A stretch of 46,789 bases of DNA from an uncultured Prevotellaceae bacterium. Its GTDB lineage: Bacteria > Bacteroidota > Bacteroidia > Bacteroidales > Bacteroidaceae. The DNA lies in NCBI GenBank assembly GCA_900318685.1, contig ONLL01000028.1, positions 1 through 46,789 on the forward strand, read 5' to 3'. Of the stretch, positions 16,927 to 25,831 are shown piece by piece. Under the pieces are notes generated by a model. The model was not told the origin of the DNA. It ran no database searches and worked only from the letters and a program-made list of their open reading frames with translations. Position 1 is the first letter of the stretch, and every line of letters begins with the position of its first letter. The position numbers were made by a program, and so were the translations under genes.

Positions 16927-19569
16927 ATGAAACGAATTGCAAGACTTATCGCAGCAACTGCGCTTTTGACACTCAGCCAGCCGGCAGAATCGCAGAGACT
17001 GGTAGAAGACCAAAACGTGTTCAAGGACATCACCATACGTGCCGACGTGCGCAACACGCGCTATCTCATCCCCTCACCGGCAGGCAAGCTTCGCAAGGCA
17101 GGCAAGCCCGTGGCTTTCTTCTGCGGCGACTCCACCATGCGCAATGGGTCGAAGGGCGACGGTGGCATACAGGGGCAGTGGGGCTGGGGACTATTTGCCC
17201 AGGAATGGTTCAATGCCGACGAGCTCGTCTGTGAGAACCACGGCATGGGAGGAATGTCTTCCCGCACCTACTATACCAGCAACCTTTGGCGGAACGTGAA
17301 GAACGCCCTAAAGCCCGGCGACTACGTCATCATAAGCTTCGGCCATAACGACGGAGGCAGCAACTGGGAAACAAAGTCGAGCATTGGCGGGACATCGGCC
17401 ACAGAGACGCGTACGGTGAAAAAGAGCGATGGCACTACCGAGACGGTGTATACCTTCGGGCAGTATCTGCGCTTCTTTATCGACGAGACCCGTGAAAAAG
17501 GTGCCACCCCCATCCTGTGCTCACGCACGCCGCGCTATGGATTCACCAACGGCAAGCATAACATTGAGACCAACTACCGATCCTGGGGAAAGGCCATCGC
17601 CCAGGAGAAAGGAGTGAGCTATATCGACCAGGAAGCTGTGGTCAGCGAGCACTATAACGTTTTCGGCGAATGGAAGACCTATCAGATGTATTGCGCCGAC
17701 CAGTCCCTCCACCCCGGTCTGCGTGGTGCCTGGGAGTGTGCTTATGGAGCTGCATTGGCCATTGCCGCCGACCCTGAGAATCCGCTCTATGAATACCTCG
17801 TCGACATGACTCCCGCCAAACTCGACATAGAGCGCACTGAGGGTCAGCCATATACTTTCACCATCGGAGGAACGAACCAGACGAGCGCCCGCGATTGCTA
17901 CCGATCGGGCGACTGGTATCTTGTCTACAACACCATGCAGCCCGGCGACACCGTCATCATGCGCTTTGGCCAGTCAGAACTGACATCCACACAGGCTGGC
18001 AACGAACTGGGCAGTCTGCAGTCGGCGGATGACAAACAGAGCAACCTGAGTATGTCGGCCACGAAGCGCAATGAGATGGTATACAGCTACGGCTGGTACA
18101 TCCATTTCTTCGTCAACGACTGCCTGGAGCGAGGTGCAATTCCTGTACTGGTGAACGATAAGGACTGGACACCCGAGGTCATTAAGGGTTGGAATCAGAC
18201 GTTGGCTAAAAAGTTCAACATCGAACTGCTTGAGTCAAACAAATACAAATATAATATCACCATCAATTGCAATGGAAGCCAACTGGCCACGCTTGTCTCT
18301 GGATCCATCTATGAAGGCGAAACGCTGACCATCCCTTACCCCCGCTACTACAACCACAACGGACATCTCTACGTGACCGAGCCCACCGAAGGGAAGTATC
18401 AGCTCCAGTTGTCGCTCCACGCTCCACAGGACATTGCGCTCGACTATCATGACACCAACATTAGCGACGCGATCCTGCTCTCCGAGGCCGAGGACATCAA
18501 GGCCCTGAAGACTGTTCAGAGCGAGGTCTGCTCGAATACTGCCGCTGCCTATGCAGCCAGCGACACCAAGGTCCTCCGACTTTCTTCAGGCACCTACACC
18601 CTTACTGCTGCCGCCATTGGAGGTGAGATGCAGTTCAAGGCCGGCCAGACGAAAGTGCTGACGATGGATGCCTCGTCCTCATGGAACGAGCAGCGCAGCG
18701 CAGCCTTCACGCTGACCGAGCCTGCCGACCTGCTTTTCAAGGGCGGATCGGGACAGGACTCCGCACTCGACTATTTCTTCCTGCAGAGCACAGACGGCAC
18801 TGTCGTCGACGAGCTGTCTCGCTGGGACTTCACCAACTGGAGCGCAGCCACCATAGCCAACCTTACCGCCGATGCCAATGCTGGCGACGAGACGGGATGG
18901 AGCGACCAGGAATACCTAGGCTCGTCGACACCCGTCGATAACCGATGCTTCTGGTATCATTCTGACACCGACTATGGCACCGTGAAGGCCAACGGTGAGG
19001 TGATTGCCGAACTCGACGGGCTCTACTTTCCAGAGGAATACTGCAAACAGCGCAACCTGGCCATCGCCGTCGACTATGCTTCTACCTCCATCGGCACCTA
19101 CCACGGCCCACAATACCTGTGGCTGGGCATTGCCAACACTATTTGTTTCGTCATCCCCGACGTGAAGGCAGGTACAGAGATCAAGATGGCCGTAGAGTCA
19201 CACCGCAATGGTAATGCCCGTGGTGTACAGCTGTTCCTGAACAACGGCACGCTGACCAACATCGTCAAGGGTGCCGAGTTGAAGGATCCCAACGGCAAGA
19301 CAGTGCCTGTGCCCGATGCATATACCGAACAGACATGGCTCGTTCCTAGCGATGCCGGCACGGTCGACGTGCTTGTCTACAACACCAGTGGATGCCACGT
19401 CTACTACGTCGAGGCCGTCCAAGCCACCGGTTCCACAGTCAACAGCATCAACATTGTTAAAACCTGCCAGCCGTCGACAGACCTCTTCTACAACCTCCAA
19501 GGCACGCCAGTGGGCCATCCCACGAAAGGCATCTACATCAACAACGGCAAGAAGGTCGTGATTAAGTGA
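16927..19569 (+). CDS. CE12-type rhamnogalacturonan acetylesterase with degenerate second SGNH domain and WDFT module
   Basis: 880-aa secreted esterase predicted to remove acetyl groups from rhamnogalacturonan. Signal peptide MKRIARLIAATALLTLSQPAESQ. The SGNH domain (about 50-290) has FCGDSTM (Ser69), NHGMGGMSSRTY, FGHNDGG (N141) and ADQSLHPGLRGAW (D258, H262; one residue wider than the usual DxxH). Residues about 300-435 look like a second SGNH core without Ser or His: LVYNTMQPGDTVIMRFGQSE and YIHFFVNDCLERGAIPVLVND mirror the first domain's KNALKPGDYVIISFGHND and LRFFIDETREKGATPILCSR. Two more modules shared with 19806 follow, ending with the WDFT module (about 630-840) and the tail GIYINNGKKVVIK. 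Confidence 0.88.
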   Translation: MKRIARLIAATALLTLSQPAESQRLVEDQNVFKDITIRADVRNTRYLIPSPAGKLRKAGKPVAFFCGDSTMRNGSKGDGGIQGQWGWGLFAQEWFNADELVCENHGMGGMSSRTYYTSNLWRNVKNALKPGDYVIISFGHNDGGSNWETKSSIGGTSATETRTVKKSDGTTETVYTFGQYLRFFIDETREKGATPILCSRTPRYGFTNGKHNIETNYRSWGKAIAQEKGVSYIDQEAVVSEHYNVFGEWKTYQMYCADQSLHPGLRGAWECAYGAALAIAADPENPLYEYLVDMTPAKLDIERTEGQPYTFTIGGTNQTSARDCYRSGDWYLVYNTMQPGDTVIMRFGQSELTSTQAGNELGSLQSADDKQSNLSMSATKRNEMVYSYGWYIHFFVNDCLERGAIPVLVNDKDWTPEVIKGWNQTLAKKFNIELLESNKYKYNITINCNGSQLATLVSGSIYEGETLTIPYPRYYNHNGHLYVTEPTEGKYQLQLSLHAPQDIALDYHDTNISDAILLSEAEDIKALKTVQSEVCSNTAAAYAASDTKVLRLSSGTYTLTAAAIGGEMQFKAGQTKVLTMDASSSWNEQRSAAFTLTEPADLLFKGGSGQDSALDYFFLQSTDGTVVDELSRWDFTNWSAATIANLTADANAGDETGWSDQEYLGSSTPVDNRCFWYHSDTDYGTVKANGEVIAELDGLYFPEEYCKQRNLAIAVDYASTSIGTYHGPQYLWLGIANTICFVIPDVKAGTEIKMAVESHRNGNARGVQLFLNNGTLTNIVKGAELKDPNGKTVPVPDAYTEQTWLVPSDAGTVDVLVYNTSGCHVYYVEAVQATGSTVNSINIVKTCQPSTDLFYNLQGTPVGHPTKGIYINNGKKVVIK

Positions 19570-19646
19570 GTGACGAACCGAGCTTGCTCGAGTTCGTCCG
19601 AACGTGAACGAGCTCGAGCGAAAGCTCAAGGTCGTGATTAAGTGAG
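19552..19646 (+). repeat. 76-bp repeat carrying duplicated gene-end codons, copy 1
   Basis: AAGGTCGTGATTAAGTGAG, which encodes the final K-V-V-I-K and stop of the esterase, is repeated exactly at 19552-19570 and 19628-19646. Between them lie 57 bp rich in inverted repeats (GAGCT...AGCTC, GCTCGAG, TTCGTCCGAACG). The same structure follows the next gene at 22092. The paired arms may also act as a terminator. Confidence 0.85.
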
Positions 19647-19673
19647 CTATTGGACAACGGGCAGAGTGACGTT

Positions 19674-19751
19674 ATTTCATCATTGACATAAAAATGTATG
19701 CTAAAAGACTGATTTCTGCCCCTAACCTTTGCCTTTTTTTCATTACCTTTG
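19674..19751 (+). promoter_or_regulatory. PUL operator and promoter, copy B (before 19806)
   Basis: The -7 box TACCTTTG is at 19744-19751. GTATG-N6-GAC is at 19696-19709, the upstream half-site GAC at 19685-19687 (22 bp apart), and GAC to -7 is 37 bp. The flank AAAAATGTATGCTAAAAGAC closely resembles copy A. A TAACCTTTG at 19723 is an unused-looking second box. Confidence 0.75.
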
Positions 19752-19805
19752 CACCCAGAATATGCAAAACATTTTTATTCACTAACCATTTAAACTAAAA
19801 ACAGT

Positions 19806-22109
19806 ATGAGAAAAAGAATCTTTACGCTAATCTCGGCTGCATTCGTAGCAGCCGGAGCATGGGCACAGATCAGCTCGCTCCCCTTTGCTGCTAACTTCGA
19901 AGAGTCGACAGCTCCATTCGATGCTGGCATTGTCAAGGCTGCCACAGAGGTAGGCAACGTACTCAGCGTGGGCAACACCACAGCCACCGCTACCTTCGCC
20001 ATGGGCGGAGAGGGTGCCTATGCCATCGCCGAGAACGAGGAGATCACTATCCAGTTCGACGGACTGCAAGGATGGGCTAACGACGCCTCGACATCTACCA
20101 TCCAGCTGGTCAACTCCGACGGTGTGGTACTCGTGGGCTACACCTACACCCGTAAAGCCTGCCAGGTCACCGACGTGGCGCTGGGCGGACAGACCGCAGC
20201 CGGATTCGCCGCATTCACCGGACAGGCCAACTTCAACAACAACAAGAGTGCCAACGGCTTCACCCACAGCCAGCACTACGTCAACACCGCAAACTACACG
20301 CCGAAAGTGACCTTCAAGGTGCACGGACTGGGAGCCGTCACGTTCAACATGGTCTACCAGCCTGCCAAGAAGGCCCTGCAGAACATCACCTACTCGGCCA
20401 ACCTTGAGGGCGTGAAGATGGACTTGGCCAAGATCGTCATCATCGACGACTGCACCAATGACGACCGCAACATCGGTATCGACAACCTGACCGTTACCAC
20501 TGCCGAGAAGTACCTCTACAAGTACGTCATCAACTATGTCGACGAGAACGGCACCACTGTCAAGCAGGAAGAGGGTGCTGCTGAGGAAGGCACGAAGATC
20601 GCCGTCACCACCGACCCCGTATGGGCCAACGGCGTGAAGTACTTTGTGGTGAGCAACGACAGCGAGGAGAATCCCGTTGACAACACCAACGAGACCGTCA
20701 TCACCGTTCAGGTGAAGCAGGCAGCCACCTACAAGTACACCGTCATCGCCACCGACGGTGAGAACACCCTGGCCACACTCGCCGACAAGTCATGGTTCGA
20801 GGGCGAGACCGTGGGCTACGCCTATCCGCGCTACTTCTGCGTTGACGGTACACTTCTGAAGAAGGATCCCACCGACATGGTCTACAACGGTTCCTTCCTC
20901 CTCGACGCTGACGGCAAGCAGGTAGAGGCCGTCTATGCTGCTACCGAGACCACCGGTGTCATGTTCTTCAAGGAGGCTGAGGACTTCGACGTGCTCACCG
21001 TCTGCAACACCGGCACCGTGGCCGACCGCTGCTCCTACCGTGCCGGCGGCTATGCCAAGGAAGAGGTGACACTGCTCAAGCTCGCTGCAGGCACCTACAA
21101 GCTCACCGCTGCTGCCTACGGAGGCGCCTACACCTTCAAAGTCGGCGAGCAGGAAGTGCTCAATATCGCTTCCGCCGGATCATGGCGTGAGACAGCAGGC
21201 GAAGAGTTCACCCTGACCGAGCCCACAGAGATTATCTTCGTCGGAGGCAATGGCGAGGCAGGATCTCTCGACTACATCTTCATCCAGAGTGAGGACGGAG
21301 CCATCGTCAGCGATGTGACACGCTGGGACTTCACTGCCTGGAGCGCAGAGACCGTGGCTAACCTCCTCGCCGATGCTGCTGCCAGCAAGCTTGAAGGATG
21401 GAGCGACGTGGAGAAGCAGGGTGATGCTGAAGCCGACAAGGATCCTACCGAGACCTCAAAGGACAATTGCTTCTGGGCTGCCAAGACCATGGAGCCCGAC
21501 GAGCAGGGACAGCTCTATGCCAACGGTGTGGTCATCCAGGAGCTTGTGGGCCTCATCTTCCAGCAGCCCGCCCTGGCCAACCGTAACCTGGCCATCGCCG
21601 TCAACTATCCTCACGCCCTGAGCGACTACTACGGAGGCGCTTACCTCTGGCTGGGTGGTTCGAACAAGGACTACTTCATCATCCCCAATGTGAAAGTTGG
21701 CACTGAGATCAAGATGGCTGTCGAGTCACACAAGCTCTCCGACGCCCGTGGCGTACGCCTCTTCATCAACGCTCCTGAGGAGGGTGCCAGCGTCAAGCAC
21801 GGCACACAGCTGACGGCTCCCGACGGCAGCGAGGTCGCTATGCCAAAGGAATACACAGAGCAGACATGGCTCGTACCTGCATCGGAAGAGACGGACAAGG
21901 TCGACATCATCGTCAACAACAGCAATGGCTGCCACATCTACTACATCGAGTGCGAGCAAGTGCCTCAGGAGGATGTGCCCGTAGCCATCCAGGAGGTTGC
22001 TGCTGAGAAGGTTGCCGCAGAAGGCATCTTCACCATCAGCGGCCAGCAGGTCACCAACCCACAGCGTGGTCTCTACATCATCAATGGCAAGAAGGTAGTA
22101 ATTAAGTGA
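19806..22109 (+). CDS. Secreted non-catalytic multi-domain protein with WDFT module
   Basis: 767 aa, signal peptide MRKRIFTLISAAFVAAGAWAQ. Residues about 22-235 form a beta-rich, lectin-like N-terminal domain I do not recognise. A MucBP-like segment follows (YKYVINYVDENGTTVKQEEG), then a domain shared with the esterase (YTVIATDGENTLATLADKSWFEGETVGYAYPRYF), a second shared domain with FKEAEDFDVL, AGTYKLTAAAYGG and SLDYIFIQSEDG, and the WDFT module at about 504-725 (RWDFTAWSAETVANL, CFWAA, GCHIYYIE). The tail is GLYIINGKKVVIK. No enzyme domain is visible. It has its own PUL operator, so a glycan-capture role alongside SusD is inferred. Confidence 0.85.
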   Translation: MRKRIFTLISAAFVAAGAWAQISSLPFAANFEESTAPFDAGIVKAATEVGNVLSVGNTTATATFAMGGEGAYAIAENEEITIQFDGLQGWANDASTSTIQLVNSDGVVLVGYTYTRKACQVTDVALGGQTAAGFAAFTGQANFNNNKSANGFTHSQHYVNTANYTPKVTFKVHGLGAVTFNMVYQPAKKALQNITYSANLEGVKMDLAKIVIIDDCTNDDRNIGIDNLTVTTAEKYLYKYVINYVDENGTTVKQEEGAAEEGTKIAVTTDPVWANGVKYFVVSNDSEENPVDNTNETVITVQVKQAATYKYTVIATDGENTLATLADKSWFEGETVGYAYPRYFCVDGTLLKKDPTDMVYNGSFLLDADGKQVEAVYAATETTGVMFFKEAEDFDVLTVCNTGTVADRCSYRAGGYAKEEVTLLKLAAGTYKLTAAAYGGAYTFKVGEQEVLNIASAGSWRETAGEEFTLTEPTEIIFVGGNGEAGSLDYIFIQSEDGAIVSDVTRWDFTAWSAETVANLLADAAASKLEGWSDVEKQGDAEADKDPTETSKDNCFWAAKTMEPDEQGQLYANGVVIQELVGLIFQQPALANRNLAIAVNYPHALSDYYGGAYLWLGGSNKDYFIIPNVKVGTEIKMAVESHKLSDARGVRLFINAPEEGASVKHGTQLTAPDGSEVAMPKEYTEQTWLVPASEETDKVDIIVNNSNGCHIYYIECEQVPQEDVPVAIQEVAAEKVAAEGIFTISGQQVTNPQRGLYIINGKKVVIK

Positions 22110-22205
22110 GCCGCAAACCGAGCTTGCTCGAGTTCGTCCGAACGTAAACGAGCTCGAGCAAAAGCTCAAGGTCATGATTAAGTGAGCGACGAACCGAGCT
22201 TGCTC
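22092..22205 (+). repeat. 76-bp repeat carrying duplicated gene-end codons, copy 2
   Basis: The gene end AAGGTAGTAATTAAGTGAG (22092-22110) recurs as AAGGTCATGATTAAGTGAG at 22168-22186, again 76 bp apart, with nearly the same 57-bp palindrome-rich middle as copy 1. A third middle starts at 22187 and is cut off at 22205. The second gene-end copy here resembles that of locus 1 more than it resembles its own gene end. Confidence 0.85.
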
Positions 22206-22217
22206 ACACCCCATTAT

Positions 22218-22253
22218 CTGGCCTCCGCTTTTACGGCGGGGGCCAGTTTTATT
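22218..22253 (+). terminator. Intrinsic terminator after 19806
   Basis: CTGGCCTCCGC pairs with GCGGGGGCCAG (one G-T pair) around TTTTACG and is followed by TTTTATT. It separates the 19806 unit from the SusC/SusD unit. Confidence 0.85.
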
Positions 22254-22301
22254 GATTCCCACCCCTCTTTTTCGCTACCTTTTTTCGTCAGAATGCCACT
22301 T

Positions 22302-22379
22302 TTCTCTGCATTGCCGAAAAAACGTATGGTATTTGACAGATTTCCGTTTGCACCATTTTATAAAAAGTATGTACCTTTG
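22302..22379 (+). promoter_or_regulatory. PUL operator and promoter, copy C (before susC)
   Basis: A -33-like TTTG at 22347-22350 and the -7 box TACCTTTG at 22372-22379 are separated by 21 bp. GTATG-N6-GAC is at 22324-22337; the upstream half-site reads GCC at 22313-22315, 22 bp before GAC. GAC to -7 is 37 bp. Transcription from here would give a leader of about 255 bases before the susC start. Confidence 0.75.
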
Positions 22380-22579
22380 CACCGACAAACTACTTCATCA
22401 ACATATTTTTTATGGTATCTGCAAGACAGAAACACATTTTGGTTTTAGTTAATTTAGTTAGTAATGTAGGTTGAACGGGGTTTGACTAGGGTAATGAGAT
22501 TGTTTTCGGATAACTTAGAAGTAACTACTAAAAAACATAAAATAACAACCTGAGAGAAAAAGAAATGAAATACATTTGC

Positions 22580-22587
22580 TATCTTTG
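22580..22587 (+). promoter_or_regulatory. Possible second promoter close to susC
   Basis: TATCTTTG lies 58 bp before the susC start and has no GTAYG-N6-GAC operator at the usual distance. It could be a second, differently controlled start, or chance in an AT-rich leader. The rest of 22380-22644 holds no gene that I can see. Confidence 0.45.
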
Positions 22588-22644
22588 CACAATTAAAAAC
22601 AACTACAACTCTATTATTTCTAATTTACAAAACCATTATTAAAC

Positions 22645-25600
22645 ATGAAAAAACAAAAAAGGATGAATCCCTGGGGACGTAGCACATCGTGGCGACGCCT
22701 CCTGCTCCTCGCCTTGCTGACTGTCTGCTCGACAGTGGCTATGGCTCAGGGAAGGGTGACAGGAAAGGTGGTGGACGCCTCTGGCGAGCCAGTCATCGGA
22801 GCCAGTGTTGCCGTCAAAGGTACTACCAATGGCGCTGTGACCGACCTGGATGGTAACTACACGATCAGCAATGTACCCGCAGGCGCAACGCTCACCGTGT
22901 CGTACATCGGCTATCGCACACAGAACGTCAGCGTTGGCGGCAAGCAGAGTGTGAACTTCACGCTCGAGGAAGACAAGCAATTGCTCGACGAGGTCGTTGT
23001 TGTCGGCTATGGCGTACAGCGCAAGAGCGATGTCACTGGCGCATTAACGCGTGTCGGTGAGAAAGAGCTGAACGCTAAACCTGTTACGAACGCTTTCGAA
23101 GCCCTGCAGGGTAAGGCAGCCGGCGTAGACATCACCAGCAGCCAGCGCCCTGGCACATTGGGGAGTATCATGATTCGTGGTACTCGCTCACTCAACGCAT
23201 CGAGCGAGCCTCTATACGTAGTCGATGGAGTTCCTCTTCAGTCAGGAGGCATTGAGACACTCAACCCTCGCGACATCGAAGCTATCGACATCCTGAAGGA
23301 TGCATCCTCGACAGCCATCTATGGAAGCCGTGGTGCCAACGGTGTGGTGCTCATCACCACCAAGCGCGGACAGGAAGGCAAGACACAGCTGAACTACAGC
23401 GGCACGATGACTTTCGAGAAGATTGTGGACAAGAGTCCTGCCATGAGTGCCAGCGACTATATCACCTGGCGCCGCTGGGCTTACTACAACTCAGCTCCCG
23501 ACAAATATACTCCTGGCGACCAGCCCACACTGGAACAGGACAAGTCGTTCTTCTCAGGCGACGAAGTGGCTTGGGCCAACATCGAGAAGGGATGGGCTGG
23601 CGGCACTTGGGATGGCTCGAAGGTGACCGATACCGACTGGACCGACTTTGTCACCCGTACTGGTATCACCCAGGAGCACACCATCAGCGCACGTGGCGGC
23701 TCAAAGAACATGAGTGGAAGCATCTCCTTTGGCTACCTGAACAACAAAGGTACGCAGAGAGGACAGCAGTACGAGCGCTACACCCTGAGCACTTCTGCCG
23801 ACATCCAGGCCAAGCCTTGGTTCAAGGCTGGAGGTTCGTTCAATGCCAGCTACAGCGAACTACAATATGGTTTCTCGCGTACCGGCCAGTCGAGCAATTC
23901 TGGTCCTACCGACATCTACGGAGCTGCCAAGCAGATCCTGCGCTATACCCTGCCTTACGATGACGCAGGCAACATCATCCTCGTTCCTGGCGGATCAGTG
24001 AGCAACACCTATACCATCATGGACGAGTGGAACAAGTCGAACGACAACCGTCAGACCTTCCGTGCACTGGGTAGCTTTTACGGACAGATTGACTTCGGCA
24101 AGATCTGGGAGCCTCTGGCAGGCCTGCAATATAAGCTGCAGTTCGGTCCCGACTTCCGTTTCTATCGTATGGGCAATTTCATCGATGCCAGCTCGGCTGC
24201 ACGTGGTGGCGGCAACAACTATGCACGTCGCAACGACATCCGCAACTTCGCCTGGACACTCGACAACATGATTCTCTACAACAAGTCCTTCGGCGAGCAC
24301 GACCTCGGACTGACCCTCTTGCAGTCGGCATCGAAGAGCAATACTGAGACCAGTGGAATGAACTCAGAGAACATTCCCCTTCCTTCGTTCCTGTGGAATA
24401 ACATGGGCTCAGTCGACATCACACAGTCGGCCAATAAGTCGGGCATGAGCACTGGCCTTACAGAGCGCGCCCTGTCATCTTACATGGCCCGTGTCAACTA
24501 CGCATTCCGCGACCGCTACCTGCTCACTGCTTCAGCCCGTTGGGACGGCAGCAGCGTGCTGGCCGAGGGCAACAAGTGGGACTTCTTCCCCTCGATGGCC
24601 CTAGGTTGGCGCATGGAGCAGGAAGACTTCATGAAGGACGTCAGCTGGGTTGACCAACTGAAGGTGCGCTTCGGCGTGGGTGTCACTGGCAACTCAGCCG
24701 TCGACCCCTACGGCACCCTTGGTGTCATCAGTTCTTACTGGATGCCTTTCAGCCTTGGCAACTCCCAGATACTCGTGACCAACGAGCCCTACTACAGCAG
24801 TGGTTCCAACAAGATGCCTAACAAGAACCTCTCTTGGGAAAAGACCACACAGTGGAACTTCGGTATCGACTTCAGCTTCCTGAAGGGCCGCATCGGAGGA
24901 ACCCTCGACATGTACACCTCAACGACCACCGACCTGCTCATGCTCATGACTGTGCCTTCACTCTCGGGCTATCCCTCGATGATGGACAACGTGGGTAAGA
25001 CCTCGAACAAGGGTGTTGAGCTGACACTGAACACCATCCCCGTGTTGACCAAGGACTTCATGTGGCAGTCGAACCTGAACCTGGCATGGCAGAAGGACAA
25101 GATTGAGGAGCTGTCCAACGGTAAGGAGGACGACATTAACAACTCTTGGTTCATCGGCGAGAGCATCGCTGTCTTCTATGGCTACGAGAACGATGGTCTC
25201 TGGCAGGAGAGCGATGCTGCTGAGATGCAGAAGTTCAATGACAACGGCGAGAAATTCTCTGCAGGTATGGTGAAACCCGTCGACCAGAACGGCGACTACA
25301 AGATCAACGAGGAAGACCGTGTCATCCTGGGCAATCGCAACCCACGTATCACGGCCGGCTGGACCAATACACTCTCATGGAAGGGATTCGAGCTCACACT
25401 CGAGCTGCAGGGTCGCTTTAAGTATATGATCAGCACGGGTGGCGAAGGTCAGCTTGGTATGTATCAGCAGCGTGAGATCAGCTACTGGACTCCCTCGAAT
25501 ACCGATGCCGACTGGCAGAAGCCTATCTACAGCACAGGCGGTGGCGACCAGAAGGCTGCCCTGCTCGGCTTCAAGGATGCTTCGTTCGTGAAGATCCGCA

Positions 25601-25785
25601 ACCTCTCTCTGGGCTACAACTTCGACAAGAGCATCTGCCAGACGCTGGGCATCAGTGGTGCCAAGCTCTATGTGCAGGGTAAGAACCTGGGCATGCTCTG
25701 CTCGTCAGTCGACTTTATGGACCTCGACACGGGTGCCACTTTCTATAACCGTGGCTTCACCGTCGGACTGAGCGTCGACTTCTAA
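22645..25785 (+). CDS. SusC-like TonB-dependent outer-membrane transporter
   Basis: 1046-aa outer-membrane porin that imports oligosaccharides, here presumably from rhamnogalacturonan I, using TonB energy and a SusD lid. Signal peptide up to TVAMAQ; a carboxypeptidase-regulatory-like domain (GRVTGKVVDASGEPVIGASVAVKGT, about 33-110) and the linker LLDEVVVVGYGVQRKSDVTGAL (TonB box region) precede the plug (ALQGKAAGVDI, SIMIRGTRSLNASSEPLYVVDGVP, IYGSRGANGVVLITTK), then the barrel. The end (FYNRGFTVGLSVDF) fits the usual aromatic terminal strand. It is followed 46 bp on by the SusD gene. A start at the second Met (22663) is possible. Confidence 0.96.
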   Translation: MKKQKRMNPWGRSTSWRRLLLLALLTVCSTVAMAQGRVTGKVVDASGEPVIGASVAVKGTTNGAVTDLDGNYTISNVPAGATLTVSYIGYRTQNVSVGGKQSVNFTLEEDKQLLDEVVVVGYGVQRKSDVTGALTRVGEKELNAKPVTNAFEALQGKAAGVDITSSQRPGTLGSIMIRGTRSLNASSEPLYVVDGVPLQSGGIETLNPRDIEAIDILKDASSTAIYGSRGANGVVLITTKRGQEGKTQLNYSGTMTFEKIVDKSPAMSASDYITWRRWAYYNSAPDKYTPGDQPTLEQDKSFFSGDEVAWANIEKGWAGGTWDGSKVTDTDWTDFVTRTGITQEHTISARGGSKNMSGSISFGYLNNKGTQRGQQYERYTLSTSADIQAKPWFKAGGSFNASYSELQYGFSRTGQSSNSGPTDIYGAAKQILRYTLPYDDAGNIILVPGGSVSNTYTIMDEWNKSNDNRQTFRALGSFYGQIDFGKIWEPLAGLQYKLQFGPDFRFYRMGNFIDASSAARGGGNNYARRNDIRNFAWTLDNMILYNKSFGEHDLGLTLLQSASKSNTETSGMNSENIPLPSFLWNNMGSVDITQSANKSGMSTGLTERALSSYMARVNYAFRDRYLLTASARWDGSSVLAEGNKWDFFPSMALGWRMEQEDFMKDVSWVDQLKVRFGVGVTGNSAVDPYGTLGVISSYWMPFSLGNSQILVTNEPYYSSGSNKMPNKNLSWEKTTQWNFGIDFSFLKGRIGGTLDMYTSTTTDLLMLMTVPSLSGYPSMMDNVGKTSNKGVELTLNTIPVLTKDFMWQSNLNLAWQKDKIEELSNGKEDDINNSWFIGESIAVFYGYENDGLWQESDAAEMQKFNDNGEKFSAGMVKPVDQNGDYKINEEDRVILGNRNPRITAGWTNTLSWKGFELTLELQGRFKYMISTGGEGQLGMYQQREISYWTPSNTDADWQKPIYSTGGGDQKAALLGFKDASFVKIRNLSLGYNFDKSICQTLGISGAKLYVQGKNLGMLCSSVDFMDLDTGATFYNRGFTVGLSVDF

Positions 25786-25831
25786 TTTGCGAGTGTACAC
25801 ATACATTATTAATAAAAGGAAACTAACGAAC

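Noticed and set aside
25787-25831. Earlier start for the SusD gene
   Set aside because: It would put 15 basic residues before the lipoprotein signal; the ATG at 25832 gives a proper signal and lipobox.
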